DNA of 64,000 nt from Caribbeanibacter sp964518305 (GCA_964518305.1 CAZFDK010000008.1:24240-88239); one strand, 5' to 3'; numbered from the stretch's first letter, positions 25,165 through 33,975 are shown. Program-made: numbers and translations. The notes: a model not told the origin generated them from the sequence alone.

Positions 25165-25189
25165 ATCGACAGCGAGAATCGCTGTCGAT
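25165..25189. promoter_or_regulatory. Perfect 25-bp inverted repeat between divergent cytochrome and LuxR-type genes
   Basis: Arms ATCGACAGCGA (25165-25175) and TCGCTGTCGAT (25179-25189) are exact reverse complements around a three-base spacer. It sits 110 bp upstream of the LuxR-type regulator start and 176 bp upstream of the cytochrome start, where an operator for divergent control is expected. No T tract follows, so a terminator is unlikely. Confidence 0.6.
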
Positions 25190-25298
25190 TATGTTCATCG
25201 TCGAGCGGGCAAGTGAGAGACGCTTTGGCGCCCGGACAATCGTACATCCGCCGGATTTTCGGCCTGGAGCCGGACATCGAACACATGACGTATTCCCC

Positions 25299-25895
25299 GT
25301 GAACGGCCCGAAGTCCCCCGACCAGAAGCGGCTCTTGCTGCTCGTGGGCCTGGGACTGATCGGTGTGGTCGTCGGCGGCATGGCCGACCTGTATCTGGAC
25401 GATCCGGAGACGTGGTGGAGTCTCCATGTGCTCGTGGAAGCGGGCATTGTGCTCCTCAGCCTGGGGCTCGCCCTCTACCTGTTGCGGGAATGGTCGCGTA
25501 CGGAGGAGGTCCTGGAGCGGACCGAGGCGGAGCTGGAGCGGCACCGGGAGGAGAGGGACCGGTGGAGGGAGCGGGCCCGGACCTTCCTGGAGGGGCTCGG
25601 GCGGGAGATCGACCGCCAGTTCGACGAGTGGAGCCTCACCCCTTCGGAGAAGGAGGTCGCCCTCCTGCTCATCAAGGGCTACTCGCACAGGGAGATCGCG
25701 AAGAAGACGGGGAGGAGCGAGCGCACCTCCCGGCAGCACGCTGGCTCGGTCTACGAGAAAGCCGACCTCGCCGGCCGGGCCGAGCTCGCGGCGTTCTTCC
25801 TCCAGGACCTCATGCTGCCCGACGGCCAGCGCGGCGCCGGCGAGCGGGACCCCGCCGACTCGGCGTCCGACTCCGGAGTCAGCTCTCGGCGCTGA
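25299..25895 (+). CDS. Membrane-bound LuxR-type HTH regulator
   Basis: A 198-residue protein with two membrane helices (RLLLLVGLGLIGVVVGGM and LVEAGIVLLSLGLALYLL), then a charged coiled coil (about residues 65-100) and a C-terminal GerE-type helix-turn-helix: WSLTPSEKEVALLLIKGYSH, REIAKKTGRSERTSRQHAGSV, YEKADLAGRAELAAFF. The start is GTG 25299 by frame and domain fit; the Shine-Dalgarno is poor and an upstream start is possible. It is divergent from the cytochrome operon, which it may control from the membrane. Its 3' end overlaps the convergent RND gene by 17 bp. Confidence 0.8.
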   Translation: MNGPKSPDQKRLLLLVGLGLIGVVVGGMADLYLDDPETWWSLHVLVEAGIVLLSLGLALYLLREWSRTEEVLERTEAELERHREERDRWRERARTFLEGLGREIDRQFDEWSLTPSEKEVALLLIKGYSHREIAKKTGRSERTSRQHAGSVYEKADLAGRAELAAFFLQDLMLPDGQRGAGERDPADSASDSGVSSRR

Positions 25896-28800
25896 CCGCG
25901 GCCGCCGCGCGCTCTGGCTTTTCCGAGGTCCTCGGGGCGCCCCGCCCCTCCGCCCGGCTCTCCTCTCCGAAGACGGCTTCCTGGAAGCGGCTCGTCCCCT
26001 CTTCGAAGAGGGAATAGAGCACGGGCACCAGGAGCAGGGTGAGGAAGGTGGCGAAGAGAATGCCGACGATGACGGCGATCGCCATGGGGCCCCACCAGGC
26101 AGCCTGCTCCCCGCCCCAGTACAGCTCCGGCTGCAGGCCCGTGTAGAGGCCGAAGAAGTCGAAGTTGAGGCCCATGGCCAGCGGGACCAGGCCCAGCGCC
26201 GTGGTGATGGCCGTGAGCACCACCGGGCGGAAACGCGTCGTCCCGCCCTCCATCAGCGCCTCGCGCACCCCGAGGCCGTCCCGGTCCCGAAGGATCTCCA
26301 CGTAGTCCAGCAGGACCACGCCGTTGTTCACCACGATTCCGGCCAGCGAGATGATTCCGACCCCGGTCATGACGATGCTGAAGGGCATCTGGAAGAGCAG
26401 CAGCCCCACCAGCACTCCGGAGGTCGACATGACCACCGAGGTGAGGATGATCAGGGGTTTGGTGACGGAGTTGAACTGGGAGACCAGGATGAGGGCGATC
26501 AGCATGAGCGCGGCCCCGAAGGCGGTCGAGAGGAAAGACCGCGCCTCGGTCTGCTCGGTCTGCTGTCCCGTGTACCGGATCTCGTAGCCCGTCGGCAACT
26601 CCTTCCGGAACCCCGACAGCGTCTGCTGCACCTCGGCCAGCACCGCGTTGCTGTTGAACGCGGACCGGACGTCGGAGCTGATCGTCGCCACCCTCTCCAT
26701 GTCCTTCCGCTTGATCGTCCCGAGCCCCTCCTCCACCTCCCAGTCGGCCACCGACACCAGGGGCACCTGGGTCCCCCGGGCGTTCGTGATCGTCAGATTC
26801 TCCAGGGAGGAGAGCGTCTCCCGATCCTCCTCGGCCAGCCGCACCTCGATGTCGTACTCGTCCTCGCCGGTCCGGTACTCCCCGGCCTTGAGCCCCTGCA
26901 CTCCGGTGCGCACGGCCCGCCCGATCTGCGACGTGGAGAGCCCGAAGAGAGCCGCCTCCTCCCGGTCGATCTTCACCGACAGCTCAGGGCGCACCTCGTC
27001 CATGTCGTTCTCCAGGTTCACCAGCTTCGAGTAGACCGGCGCGTCCTGGATGATCGCCATGGCACTGTCCGCCAGGCGGTTCAGGCGGTCGGGGTCCGGT
27101 CCGACGATCTCGACGTTCACCGGCAGTCCGGTGGGAGGTCCCTGCTGGGGCTGCTCCACGGAGATCTCCGCGCCCGAGATCCCGCGCGTCACGGTGGAGC
27201 GGATCTCCTCGATCGTCCGGAACGAGCTCTGGGTCCGGTACTGGTAATCCTCGAGGTTCAGGGTGACGCGACTTTCGCTCGGGCTGGACGGACCGCCACC
27301 GCCGAAGCCCGACGCGCCTCCGCCGCCGCCCACCGTCGTGACCACGGAGGTGACGTCCTTCCAGCCGTCCACGGAGGAAAGTCGGTCCTCCACCCTGTTC
27401 GCGATCCGGTCGGTGAACTGAACGCGGCTGCCGACGCCGGACTCGATCGACACGATGGCCTGGTTGGGCGGAATGTCCTCCGGGAAGAAGGTGACGCCGG
27501 CGTTCCACCGGCCGAAGGCCATGAAGCTCCCGATCAGGACGACGCCCGAGATGGCCAGCACGATCCCCCGGTGATCCAGCGCCCAGTCCAGCGCGCGCTC
27601 GTAGGGTCGCAGGAGGATCTCGAAGCCGCGGCTCTGGAACCAGTCCGCCGCCCCCCGGAGGACGAAGCGGTAGAGGAGGAAGAGCAGCAGCCCGGTGGCG
27701 GCGAAGAGCACCGCCGTGAGCCAGTTGGCCGCCCCCACCAGCAGCAGGCCCAGGGCCCCGGTGGCGTACAGCAGCCACCGGCCCGTACGGGTCAGGTCCA
27801 CGCTCCTGCCCTCGCCACCCTTCGGCAGCAACAGCGCGCACAGGGTGGGTACGATCACCAGCGCTACGAAGAGCGAGCTGGAGAGGGTGATGATGAGGGT
27901 GAGCGGCAGGTAGCCCATGAACTCGCCCACCGTCCCGGGCCAGAAGAGCAGGGGGCCGAAGGCGGCCAGCGTGGTGAAGGTTGCGATGATGATCGGCGCC
28001 GCCACCTCGCCGGTGGCCTTCTTCGCCGCCCGGACGCGGTCCCACCCCTCCTCGGCGTAGCGATAGATGTTCTCCACCACCACGATGGCGTTGTCCACCA
28101 GCATCCCCAGGGCCAGGATGAGGCTGAACAGAACCACCATGTTCATGGATACGCCCGCCACCCAGAGGACGATGAACGAGAGGAGCATGGAGGTGGGGAT
28201 GGAGATCGCCACGAACACCGACGTGCGGAGCCCCAGGAAGAAGAGCAGCACCGCGAGGATCAGGATGAGCCCGGCGACGATGTTGTTCTCCAGGCTCGTC
28301 ACCATCCGCTCGATCTGGTCCGTCTGCTCCGAGGTGTAGGCCACGGTCGTGCTCGGAGGCATCTCGGAGCGCATCTCGTCCACGGCGTCCCGCACCTGGC
28401 GCGAGGTCTTCAGGATGTTGGCGCCGGACCGCTTCACGACCGACAGCGTCACCACCGGCGAGCCGTCGAGGCGGGCGAAGCTCTCCCGGTCGGCGAAGCC
28501 GAACTCCACGTCCGCCACGTCGCGCACGTAGACCGGGCGTTCGCCCTTGCGCGCCACCACCAGATCCTCGATGCGCTGCGGGTCCTCGAACCGCCCGCCC
28601 ACCCGGAGCAGGTACTCCTGGGCCCCGGCGTCGATGGAACCGCCCGGAACGTCGACGTTCTCCGACTGGATCGTGCCGACCAGCTGGCTCAAGGAGAGGC
28701 CGTAGAACTTCAGATCGGTCAGGTCGACGCTCACCCGGACCTTTCGCTCCCGGCCGCCCCGCAACTCGGCCCGGAGAACCCGGTTGATCTGCTCCAGGCG

Positions 28801-29373
28801 GTCCTGGAGGTCCTTGGCGACTTCCTTGAGCCGGACCAGGCTGTAGTCCCCGGACAGGTTGACCTGCATGACGGGGACTTCGTCGGTGTTGAACTCGATG
28901 ATCTGAGGGTCTTCGGCCTCGTCCGGTAGCTCCGGCCGGGCCAGGTCCACCTTCTCCCTCACCTTCTGGAGGGCCTCGTTCATATCCACCGAGGAGGAGA
29001 ACTCCACGGTGATGTTCGAGTAGCCCTCGATCGTCGTGGAGCTGAACTCGTCGATCTCGGAGATCCCCTGCAGCTCCTCCTCCAGCGGCCGCGTGACCAG
29101 CGTCTCCATGTCGGAGGGGGAGACGCCCGGATACACGGTGCTCACGGCCACCGTGGGAATCTCGACCTCGGGGAAGGACTCCTTCGGTATGCTCCCGTAG
29201 GCGAGCACCCCCGCCACGGTGATCAGCACGAAGAGCACCACCACGGCGGTGGAGTGCTCCACGGCGAAGGAGGTGAACGGGTTCTCCTTGAAGCGGTCCA
29301 GGAACGACGCGAGCTCCGCCGCGTCGCCCTGGGCCTCGATCTCGTCCGGAGTCGGCGTGTCGGACGTGGTCAC
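25879..29373 (-). CDS. RND efflux permease with extra mid-protein membrane segments
   Basis: An 1164-residue inner-membrane proton/drug antiporter subunit of the AcrB/MMPL superfamily. Helix 1 is followed by YPGVSPSDMETLVTRPLEEE, and the proton relay lies in LALGMLVDNAIVVVENIYR. The second half repeats the fold (TGVGIISLAGIVVNNGVVLLD). Between the halves, about residues 525-575, lie extra hydrophobic segments (WLLYATGALGLLLVGAANW, LFAATGLLLFLLYRFVL) that AcrB lacks. A Gly-rich stretch near residue 690 marks the second porter loop. The ATG overlaps the adaptor gene by ATGA. No outer-membrane TolC partner is nearby. Confidence 0.93.
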   Translation of the reverse strand: MTTSDTPTPDEIEAQGDAAELASFLDRFKENPFTSFAVEHSTAVVVLFVLITVAGVLAYGSIPKESFPEVEIPTVAVSTVYPGVSPSDMETLVTRPLEEELQGISEIDEFSSTTIEGYSNITVEFSSSVDMNEALQKVREKVDLARPELPDEAEDPQIIEFNTDEVPVMQVNLSGDYSLVRLKEVAKDLQDRLEQINRVLRAELRGGRERKVRVSVDLTDLKFYGLSLSQLVGTIQSENVDVPGGSIDAGAQEYLLRVGGRFEDPQRIEDLVVARKGERPVYVRDVADVEFGFADRESFARLDGSPVVTLSVVKRSGANILKTSRQVRDAVDEMRSEMPPSTTVAYTSEQTDQIERMVTSLENNIVAGLILILAVLLFFLGLRTSVFVAISIPTSMLLSFIVLWVAGVSMNMVVLFSLILALGMLVDNAIVVVENIYRYAEEGWDRVRAAKKATGEVAAPIIIATFTTLAAFGPLLFWPGTVGEFMGYLPLTLIITLSSSLFVALVIVPTLCALLLPKGGEGRSVDLTRTGRWLLYATGALGLLLVGAANWLTAVLFAATGLLLFLLYRFVLRGAADWFQSRGFEILLRPYERALDWALDHRGIVLAISGVVLIGSFMAFGRWNAGVTFFPEDIPPNQAIVSIESGVGSRVQFTDRIANRVEDRLSSVDGWKDVTSVVTTVGGGGGASGFGGGGPSSPSESRVTLNLEDYQYRTQSSFRTIEEIRSTVTRGISGAEISVEQPQQGPPTGLPVNVEIVGPDPDRLNRLADSAMAIIQDAPVYSKLVNLENDMDEVRPELSVKIDREEAALFGLSTSQIGRAVRTGVQGLKAGEYRTGEDEYDIEVRLAEEDRETLSSLENLTITNARGTQVPLVSVADWEVEEGLGTIKRKDMERVATISSDVRSAFNSNAVLAEVQQTLSGFRKELPTGYEIRYTGQQTEQTEARSFLSTAFGAALMLIALILVSQFNSVTKPLIILTSVVMSTSGVLVGLLLFQMPFSIVMTGVGIISLAGIVVNNGVVLLDYVEILRDRDGLGVREALMEGGTTRFRPVVLTAITTALGLVPLAMGLNFDFFGLYTGLQPELYWGGEQAAWWGPMAIAVIVGILFATFLTLLLVPVLYSLFEEGTSRFQEAVFGEESRAEGRGAPRTSEKPERAAAAVSAES

Positions 29374-30470
29374 GGGGCCTCCGTCAGCCGCACCCGGTCG
29401 CCGTCGGCCAGCTGCTGCTGTCCCATGGTCACCAGGCGGTCGCCGGCCTCGAGCCCGCTCCGTACCAGCACCCGATCGGACTCCCGGGGGCCGAGCTCCA
29501 CGGCCCGGCGCCGGGCCACGTCACCCGACGCCGTCTCCTCGATCACGTAGACCGCGAACCCGTCGGAGGTACGCAGCACGGCATCCTGGGGCACGGAGAT
29601 CGCCTCCGGCCAGCGCGTGCGGACCATGGAGACGTCAGCCACCAGGCTGGGCTTGAGCTCCCCGTCGGGGTTGGGCAGCTCGATCTCCACCGGCAGGGTC
29701 CGGCTCTCCTCGTCCACGGCCGCACCGACGTAGGTCAGCTCGCCGCGGAACATCTCGTCGTCCAGCGACGAGACCGTCACGGTGGCGCTGTCACCCGGCG
29801 CCACGTCGTTCGCGTACCGCTCCGGCACGCCGGCCGAGACCTTCACCGGCCGGAGATCCACGATGGTGGCCACCGTCTCTCCCGGCGACACCGTGGTGCC
29901 CAGCTCGACGGGACGCTCGTCCAGGACCCCGGAGAACGGGGCCTCGATGGTCTTGTCGGCGAGCCGGGCCTCGAGCCGGTCCACCCGGGCCGCCGCCTGC
30001 TCCGCCTGCGAGCGGGCCTCGAGGTAATCCAGCTCGGAGATGGCGTTCTTCTCCTCGTAGAGCTCGCGCCGCCGCTGCCACTGCTCCTGCGCCAGATCGG
30101 ACTGAGCGCGAGCCTCCTCGAGCTGGGCCCGGAGCTCCCGGGCGTCGATCTCGGCGATCGGCGCTCCGGCCTCCAGTCGCGCCCCCTTCTCGGCGGGGAG
30201 CTCCGTGATGCGGCCGCTCTCCTGTGCGGTGAGTTCCACCGTCCTCTCGGCCTCCACGGTGCCGGTCATGTGGAGGCGATCCACGAACGCGCCCGGACGG
30301 ACCGTCCGGGTTTCGACGTCGACGATTCGGGGGGCGGAGGTCGAGTCGGCCACAGCCCCGTCGCCCTCCTCCGCGGCGGAGCCCGGCGAACCGGCACAAC
30401 CCGCCGCTACGGCCGCCGCGGCGAGGCCCGCTGCCAGCGCTCCCAGCGATCTGTGGGTCGGACGTGTCAT
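29370..30470 (-). CDS. RND periplasmic adaptor (membrane fusion) lipoprotein
   Basis: A 366-residue MFP subunit. A lipobox (VAAGC) follows the N-terminal hydrophobic segment. The first lipoyl half-motif (GRITELPAEKGARLEAGAPI) leads into a coiled-coil hairpin around residues 105-165, the second half reads IEAPFSGVLDERPVELGTTV, and the beta-barrel and membrane-proximal domains follow. It links the permease to an outer-membrane channel. Its stop overlaps the permease start, and a TetR gene lies 144 bp upstream on the same strand. Confidence 0.93.
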   Translation of the reverse strand: MTRPTHRSLGALAAGLAAAAVAAGCAGSPGSAAEEGDGAVADSTSAPRIVDVETRTVRPGAFVDRLHMTGTVEAERTVELTAQESGRITELPAEKGARLEAGAPIAEIDARELRAQLEEARAQSDLAQEQWQRRRELYEEKNAISELDYLEARSQAEQAAARVDRLEARLADKTIEAPFSGVLDERPVELGTTVSPGETVATIVDLRPVKVSAGVPERYANDVAPGDSATVTVSSLDDEMFRGELTYVGAAVDEESRTLPVEIELPNPDGELKPSLVADVSMVRTRWPEAISVPQDAVLRTSDGFAVYVIEETASGDVARRRAVELGPRESDRVLVRSGLEAGDRLVTMGQQQLADGDRVRLTEAP

Positions 30471-30614
30471 GATCTCGTTCGTCGTCGAGAGAGAAGCAAT
30501 CTCGCGCGAGCCGGCAGACCGGACTCGTCGACGGCGCCGGGCCGCGACGTCATGAGCCCATCTCTACGGGACACGGTGGCCGCGGTGTTTCAGCGGCTGT
30601 CCGTCAGGCTGCCG

Positions 30615-31241
30615 TCAGGCCACGGCCACTCCGCGCCAGACCTGCTCGAGCCGCTCGTGCGCTTCCTCGGGAGCCACGCCGCGAAAAGCCAGCAGGCGAG
30701 AGCTGAGGAACAGATCCCGGAACTCCGACTCGTCGACCTCCAGCAGACCGCGGTGGTAGAGGGAGAGCAGGCCGTGGCTGTGCGACCACAGGGTGAGCCC
30801 CAGCTCACACGGGTCCGTGTCCCGAAGCAGGCCGGCGTCCACGCACTCGGAGACGCGGTCCTGCCAGAACTGCTGTACGGCCCGCGCCCGATCGGCCGTC
30901 TCCCCGGGCAGCTCCTCGATGCCGATCAGCTCCGGGGTCGCGTAGAAGACTTCGTAGAGGCGCGCCTCCTCGAGGGCGAAGTCGAGGTACGCCTCCTCTG
31001 CGAGCCGCATCCGCTCGGCCGGCGATCCCCCCCGCAGGGCCCGGGTCAGGTAGCCCAGCAGCGACTCGTGGGCACGGCCCACGACGTCCAGGAGAACCTC
31101 CTCCTTGCCCTCGTAGTACCGGTACAGAGCGCCCGGGGTGACGCCGACCTCGTCGGCCAGGCGCCGCATCTTGAGCCCCTCGGGGCCCTCGTCCAGGTAC
31201 AGTTTACAGGCGCAGTCCAGAATCTCGTCGCGTTGAGTCAT
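30615..31241 (-). CDS. TetR-family regulator of the efflux operon
   Basis: A 208-residue repressor: DNA-binding domain RDEILDCACKLYLDEGPEGL, KMRRLADEVGVTPGALYRYY, followed by an all-helical ligand-binding domain. ATG 31241 fits the family. An upstream in-frame ATG at 31262 has AGGAGGT directly against it, which is too close, and a TTG at 31292 is also possible. As the first gene before the MFP and RND genes on the same strand, it probably controls them and itself through the palindrome that overlaps its 5' end. Confidence 0.88.
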   Translation of the reverse strand: MTQRDEILDCACKLYLDEGPEGLKMRRLADEVGVTPGALYRYYEGKEEVLLDVVGRAHESLLGYLTRALRGGSPAERMRLAEEAYLDFALEEARLYEVFYATPELIGIEELPGETADRARAVQQFWQDRVSECVDAGLLRDTDPCELGLTLWSHSHGLLSLYHRGLLEVDESEFRDLFLSSRLLAFRGVAPEEAHERLEQVWRGVAVA

Positions 31242-31248
31242 CGTGAAC

Positions 31249-31260
31249 GTCGTATACGAC
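31249..31260. promoter_or_regulatory. 12-bp palindrome at the TetR gene start, candidate operator
   Basis: GTCGTATACGAC is a perfect palindrome lying just upstream of the chosen TetR start (ATG 31241) and downstream of the AGGAGGT at 31263-31269. Such a position suits autoregulation by the TetR protein. The sequence is short for a TetR site, so the assignment is tentative. Confidence 0.45.
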
Positions 31261-31327
31261 ATACCTCCTGATGTTTCAGCCTGGCGGCGCAAAGAGATAA
31301 ACCTCGTTCACCCGTCTTGTGCCCTCC

Positions 31328-31552
31328 TCACTCCTCCATGCCCTCCACGCCCGCATCGTCCAGGATCTGCTCGGCGCGCTCCCGGTCGTCCCGGAGCACG
31401 GCCAGCCGTGCGGGGAGCATTCCGGGCACCTGCCCCCCGAGGTCGTCGGCGGTCACCTCGCTGCGGATGCCCTGTCCGTCGAGCAGACCCCGCGCCATCT
31501 CGGCCTCCAGGCGCGAACGGAACTTCCGTACGACCACCGTCTCGTCGTCCAT
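31328..31552 (-). CDS. DUF2007-type small protein
   Basis: A 74-residue protein resembling the DUF2007 (putative signal-transducing) family: VVVRKFRSRLEAEMARGLLD, GIRSEVTADDLGG and LAVLRDDRERAEQILDD show the short ferredoxin-like fold with conserved EAE near the start. GGGAGG lies seven bases before ATG 31552; the longer open frame is the shadow of the epimerase gene. It sits between the epimerase and TetR genes on the same strand. Confidence 0.82.
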   Translation of the reverse strand: MDDETVVVRKFRSRLEAEMARGLLDGQGIRSEVTADDLGGQVPGMLPARLAVLRDDRERAEQILDDAGVEGMEE

Positions 31553-31602
31553 CGGGCGTCCTCCCTGTCCTCCGTGTGCGAAAGCATCCGAGCCCGGAGC
31601 GA

Positions 31603-32553
31603 CTACCGGGCCCCGCTCATCCAGTCCACCGTGGCGGAGAGAGCCTCCCGGTAGCCGGTCGTCTCGATCTCGCCCAGGAGCCCCTCCAGCTTCGAACAAT
31701 CGAGCACGGCGGGCGCCTCGTACAGCGGCATGACGTCCAGGAAGGCTCGGACTTCGGAGTCGAACAGTGCCGCCAGATACGCCATCCAGCGCCGGATCCG
31801 GCGGAGACGAAGCTCTCGGTCGGCGATCCGGCCGGCTGTCTCCAGGAGCGAGCGGGGCGTCTCGGCCCCCGATCCCGGCACGTTCCACGGCTCGCCGTAG
31901 CTGTCTGCCTCCAGCACGAGATCGGCCAGGAGGCGCCCGGCGTCGGGGTAGTAGATGAAATCACGCGGCGCATCGGGATCCCCGGGCCACGAGACGCTGT
32001 CCCCCGAGGCCAGGCTCTCCAGAGCGTCGCTCAGAGCGTCGTTCAGGAGGCTGGAGCCCGGGTCCGGCCCGTAGAAGTCCGGCAGGCGCGCCACGGCACC
32101 GCCCGCCTCGAGGAAGATTCGCTCCTGCTCCTCGCGGACGGCCGACATGCGGCTGTCGCCCGTGCGGGCCCGGTCCTCGGACATGGGCCCGTCGTCACCG
32201 GGTCCGTACGACCAGTACGAGGTGACCAGGAAGGGACGGGCGCCGGCCCGGGTGGCAGCCTCCACCGCGCCTCGGGCCAGGGGAAGATGACGGTCGAACG
32301 CCTCCGCCGGCAGTCCCACCGCGTGCACCACCACGTCGCACCCCTCCGCGCCGCGGTCCGCCGCGGCCCGGTCCCCGATTTCCGCCGGCACGATCTCGGC
32401 CCCGCTGTCGGCGAAGTCCCGCTCCAGGTTCGTCCGGCTGCGCGAGACCACCCGCACCTCGACCCCCCGCTCCCGGAGCTCCGGCACCAGGTGGCGCCCG
32501 ATGCCACCGGTGGCGCCGAACACGGCCGCTCGCATCTCCTCCCCGTGGTCCAT
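31603..32553 (-). CDS. NAD(P)-binding epimerase/SDR-like protein
   Basis: A 316-residue extended Rossmann protein: AAVFGATGGIGRHLVPEL is the nucleotide-binding GxxGxxG loop, followed by VRVVSRSRTNLERDF and CDVVVHAVG. The Tyr of LVTSYWSYGPGD and the segment DFIYYPDAGRLLADLVLE match atypical SDR/NmrA-like sugar epimerases; the classic YxxxK is not clear. ATG 32553 has GGGAGGG five bases upstream, preferred over ATG 32535. Substrate unknown. It is divergent from the RDD gene. Confidence 0.82.
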   Translation of the reverse strand: MDHGEEMRAAVFGATGGIGRHLVPELRERGVEVRVVSRSRTNLERDFADSGAEIVPAEIGDRAAADRGAEGCDVVVHAVGLPAEAFDRHLPLARGAVEAATRAGARPFLVTSYWSYGPGDDGPMSEDRARTGDSRMSAVREEQERIFLEAGGAVARLPDFYGPDPGSSLLNDALSDALESLASGDSVSWPGDPDAPRDFIYYPDAGRLLADLVLEADSYGEPWNVPGSGAETPRSLLETAGRIADRELRLRRIRRWMAYLAALFDSEVRAFLDVMPLYEAPAVLDCSKLEGLLGEIETTGYREALSATVDWMSGAR

Positions 32554-32652
32554 CCCGCGCCCTCCCGTCGATCGTTCTCTTGGTAGTATCCGCACGTCTC
32601 CTTACCCTCGACGTACGCAGAGTGTCACGACCGACGACTTCGCCCGGGCTGG

Positions 32653-33861
32653 ATGGCCACCGTGTGGTTTCGCACCGAGGACCCGGACGATCCGAGACAC
32701 CGGGTGACCGAGACCGGATTCCGTGTGGAACCGGAGCTCCTGGGCCGCCCCCTGGCCCATCCGCTCCGGCGTCTGGGAGCCATACTCATCGACCTCTCGG
32801 TCATCGGGACCATCGCCGTGTCCCGGTTCATAAGCCCGTGGCTGGTGGCGCTGGTCGGGGCCTGGCTGCTCTGGCGGATCGCCGATCCCGCGGCGGACGT
32901 GCGGCTGTCCTCCGACCATCTCCGCAAACTCTTCCGCTGGACGGCCGTCGCCACCGCGACCCTGGCGATCATCGTCCTGGTGGCCGGCATGTTCACGGAC
33001 GACGGTCCCTCCCCGCCTCCGGACGGGACGCGCTCCGCCGCGCTCTCGCCGGCGGAAGCGGTTCGGGGGAGCACGGCGGTCGATTCGGCGGTCTCCGACT
33101 CGGCCTCGGTGGACTCCGTGGTGCGAGCCGCGCGCCGGGTTCCTGTCGCGGTCCAGCGACTCCGCGACGCCCCCTCGGACGAAGCTGCCCGGGACCGTGC
33201 CTCCGGGCTGGCCCTCGAGATCTATCGCGCCGGTGAGCCCCGGGACGTGGTCGCCGACAGCGTCGACGATCTGGTGGAGGAGGCCCGGGACCGGGAGGAG
33301 GTGGTCGCCTGGAGCACCGGCCGCGAGGCGATCGTGGACACGGCCCTGGCGCGGCTCGACTCCACCACCGCGCGACGGGCTGCCGCCCGGGATTCGCTCC
33401 TCGCCGCCCTGGCCGCGGCGGCCGACTCCGGCCCTCCCGAGCGGGTCTCGTCCCTGGCCGGCCGCGTCCTGGGGATGCCGCCACCTGCGGGACGACGGCA
33501 GCTGGAGGAGCGTCTGTCACACCTCGAGGAGGAGCTCGAGGCCGCGCGCCAGCCGCCGAGCGTCATCGACCTCGCGCGGGGAACGCTCGACGACCTCGGC
33601 CTGGGCCTCGGGTGGCTCGGAATCTACTTCACCGCCAGCCTGGCCCTGTGGCGGGGCCGGACCCCGGGCAAACGCCTGCTGGGGATCAGGGTGGTCCGCA
33701 TCGACGGCGATCCCCTCACCACGTGGGACGCGTTCAGCCGATTCGGCGGCTACGCGGCGTCCGTGATTACCGGACTCCTGGGATTCGCCCAGCTCCTGTG
33801 GGACCCGAACCGGCAGGCCCTGCACGACCGGATCGCCGGGACGGTGGTGATCCGGGAGTAG
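32653..33861 (+). CDS. RDD-family membrane protein with a large internal insertion
   Basis: A 402-residue protein with RDD features split in two. LAHPLRRLGAILIDLSVIG (first RDD helix, Arg and Asp kept) is near residue 40. The closing part, WRGRTPGKRLLGIRVVRIDG and LWDPNRQALHDRIAGTVVI, is beyond residue 330. Between them are two further helices and about 200 hydrophilic residues, mostly helical and rich in Ala/Asp/Ser/Arg, with repeated DS- and AARD-type segments suggesting a coiled-coil domain. Ordinary RDD proteins are 150-250 residues. Function unknown. Confidence 0.82.
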   Translation: MATVWFRTEDPDDPRHRVTETGFRVEPELLGRPLAHPLRRLGAILIDLSVIGTIAVSRFISPWLVALVGAWLLWRIADPAADVRLSSDHLRKLFRWTAVATATLAIIVLVAGMFTDDGPSPPPDGTRSAALSPAEAVRGSTAVDSAVSDSASVDSVVRAARRVPVAVQRLRDAPSDEAARDRASGLALEIYRAGEPRDVVADSVDDLVEEARDREEVVAWSTGREAIVDTALARLDSTTARRAAARDSLLAALAAAADSGPPERVSSLAGRVLGMPPPAGRRQLEERLSHLEEELEAARQPPSVIDLARGTLDDLGLGLGWLGIYFTASLALWRGRTPGKRLLGIRVVRIDGDPLTTWDAFSRFGGYAASVITGLLGFAQLLWDPNRQALHDRIAGTVVIRE

Positions 33862-33975
33862 CGGCCCGGAGGCGAACTCCCGGAGGCCCTCCACCGACTC
33901 CCAGTAGTAGGTCACCGCCCGGTGCCCCTCGGAATCCCGCCAGCTCTTCCGCCCCAGATCGGACGACGACGCACT
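33862..33975 (-). pseudogene. Possible fragment of a small dimeric alpha/beta-barrel protein
   Basis: On the minus strand this stretch translates as LGRKSWRDSEGHRAVTYYWE followed by SVEGLREFASGPLL. The pattern of ExxRDxEGxxVTYYWxSxExLxxF resembles antibiotic-biosynthesis-monooxygenase/DUF3291-type proteins. There is no start, and the rest of a domain is absent, so it looks like a gene fragment. The remaining bases to 34182 hold nothing I can identify beyond the probable promoter of the HAF-repeat gene. Confidence 0.3.

Noticed and set aside
25363..28929. Very long plus-strand open frame opposite the RND permease
   Set aside because: It mirrors codon positions of the RND gene in GC-rich DNA; its translation is rich in Arg, Gly, His and Asp with no motif, while the minus strand is a clear RND protein.
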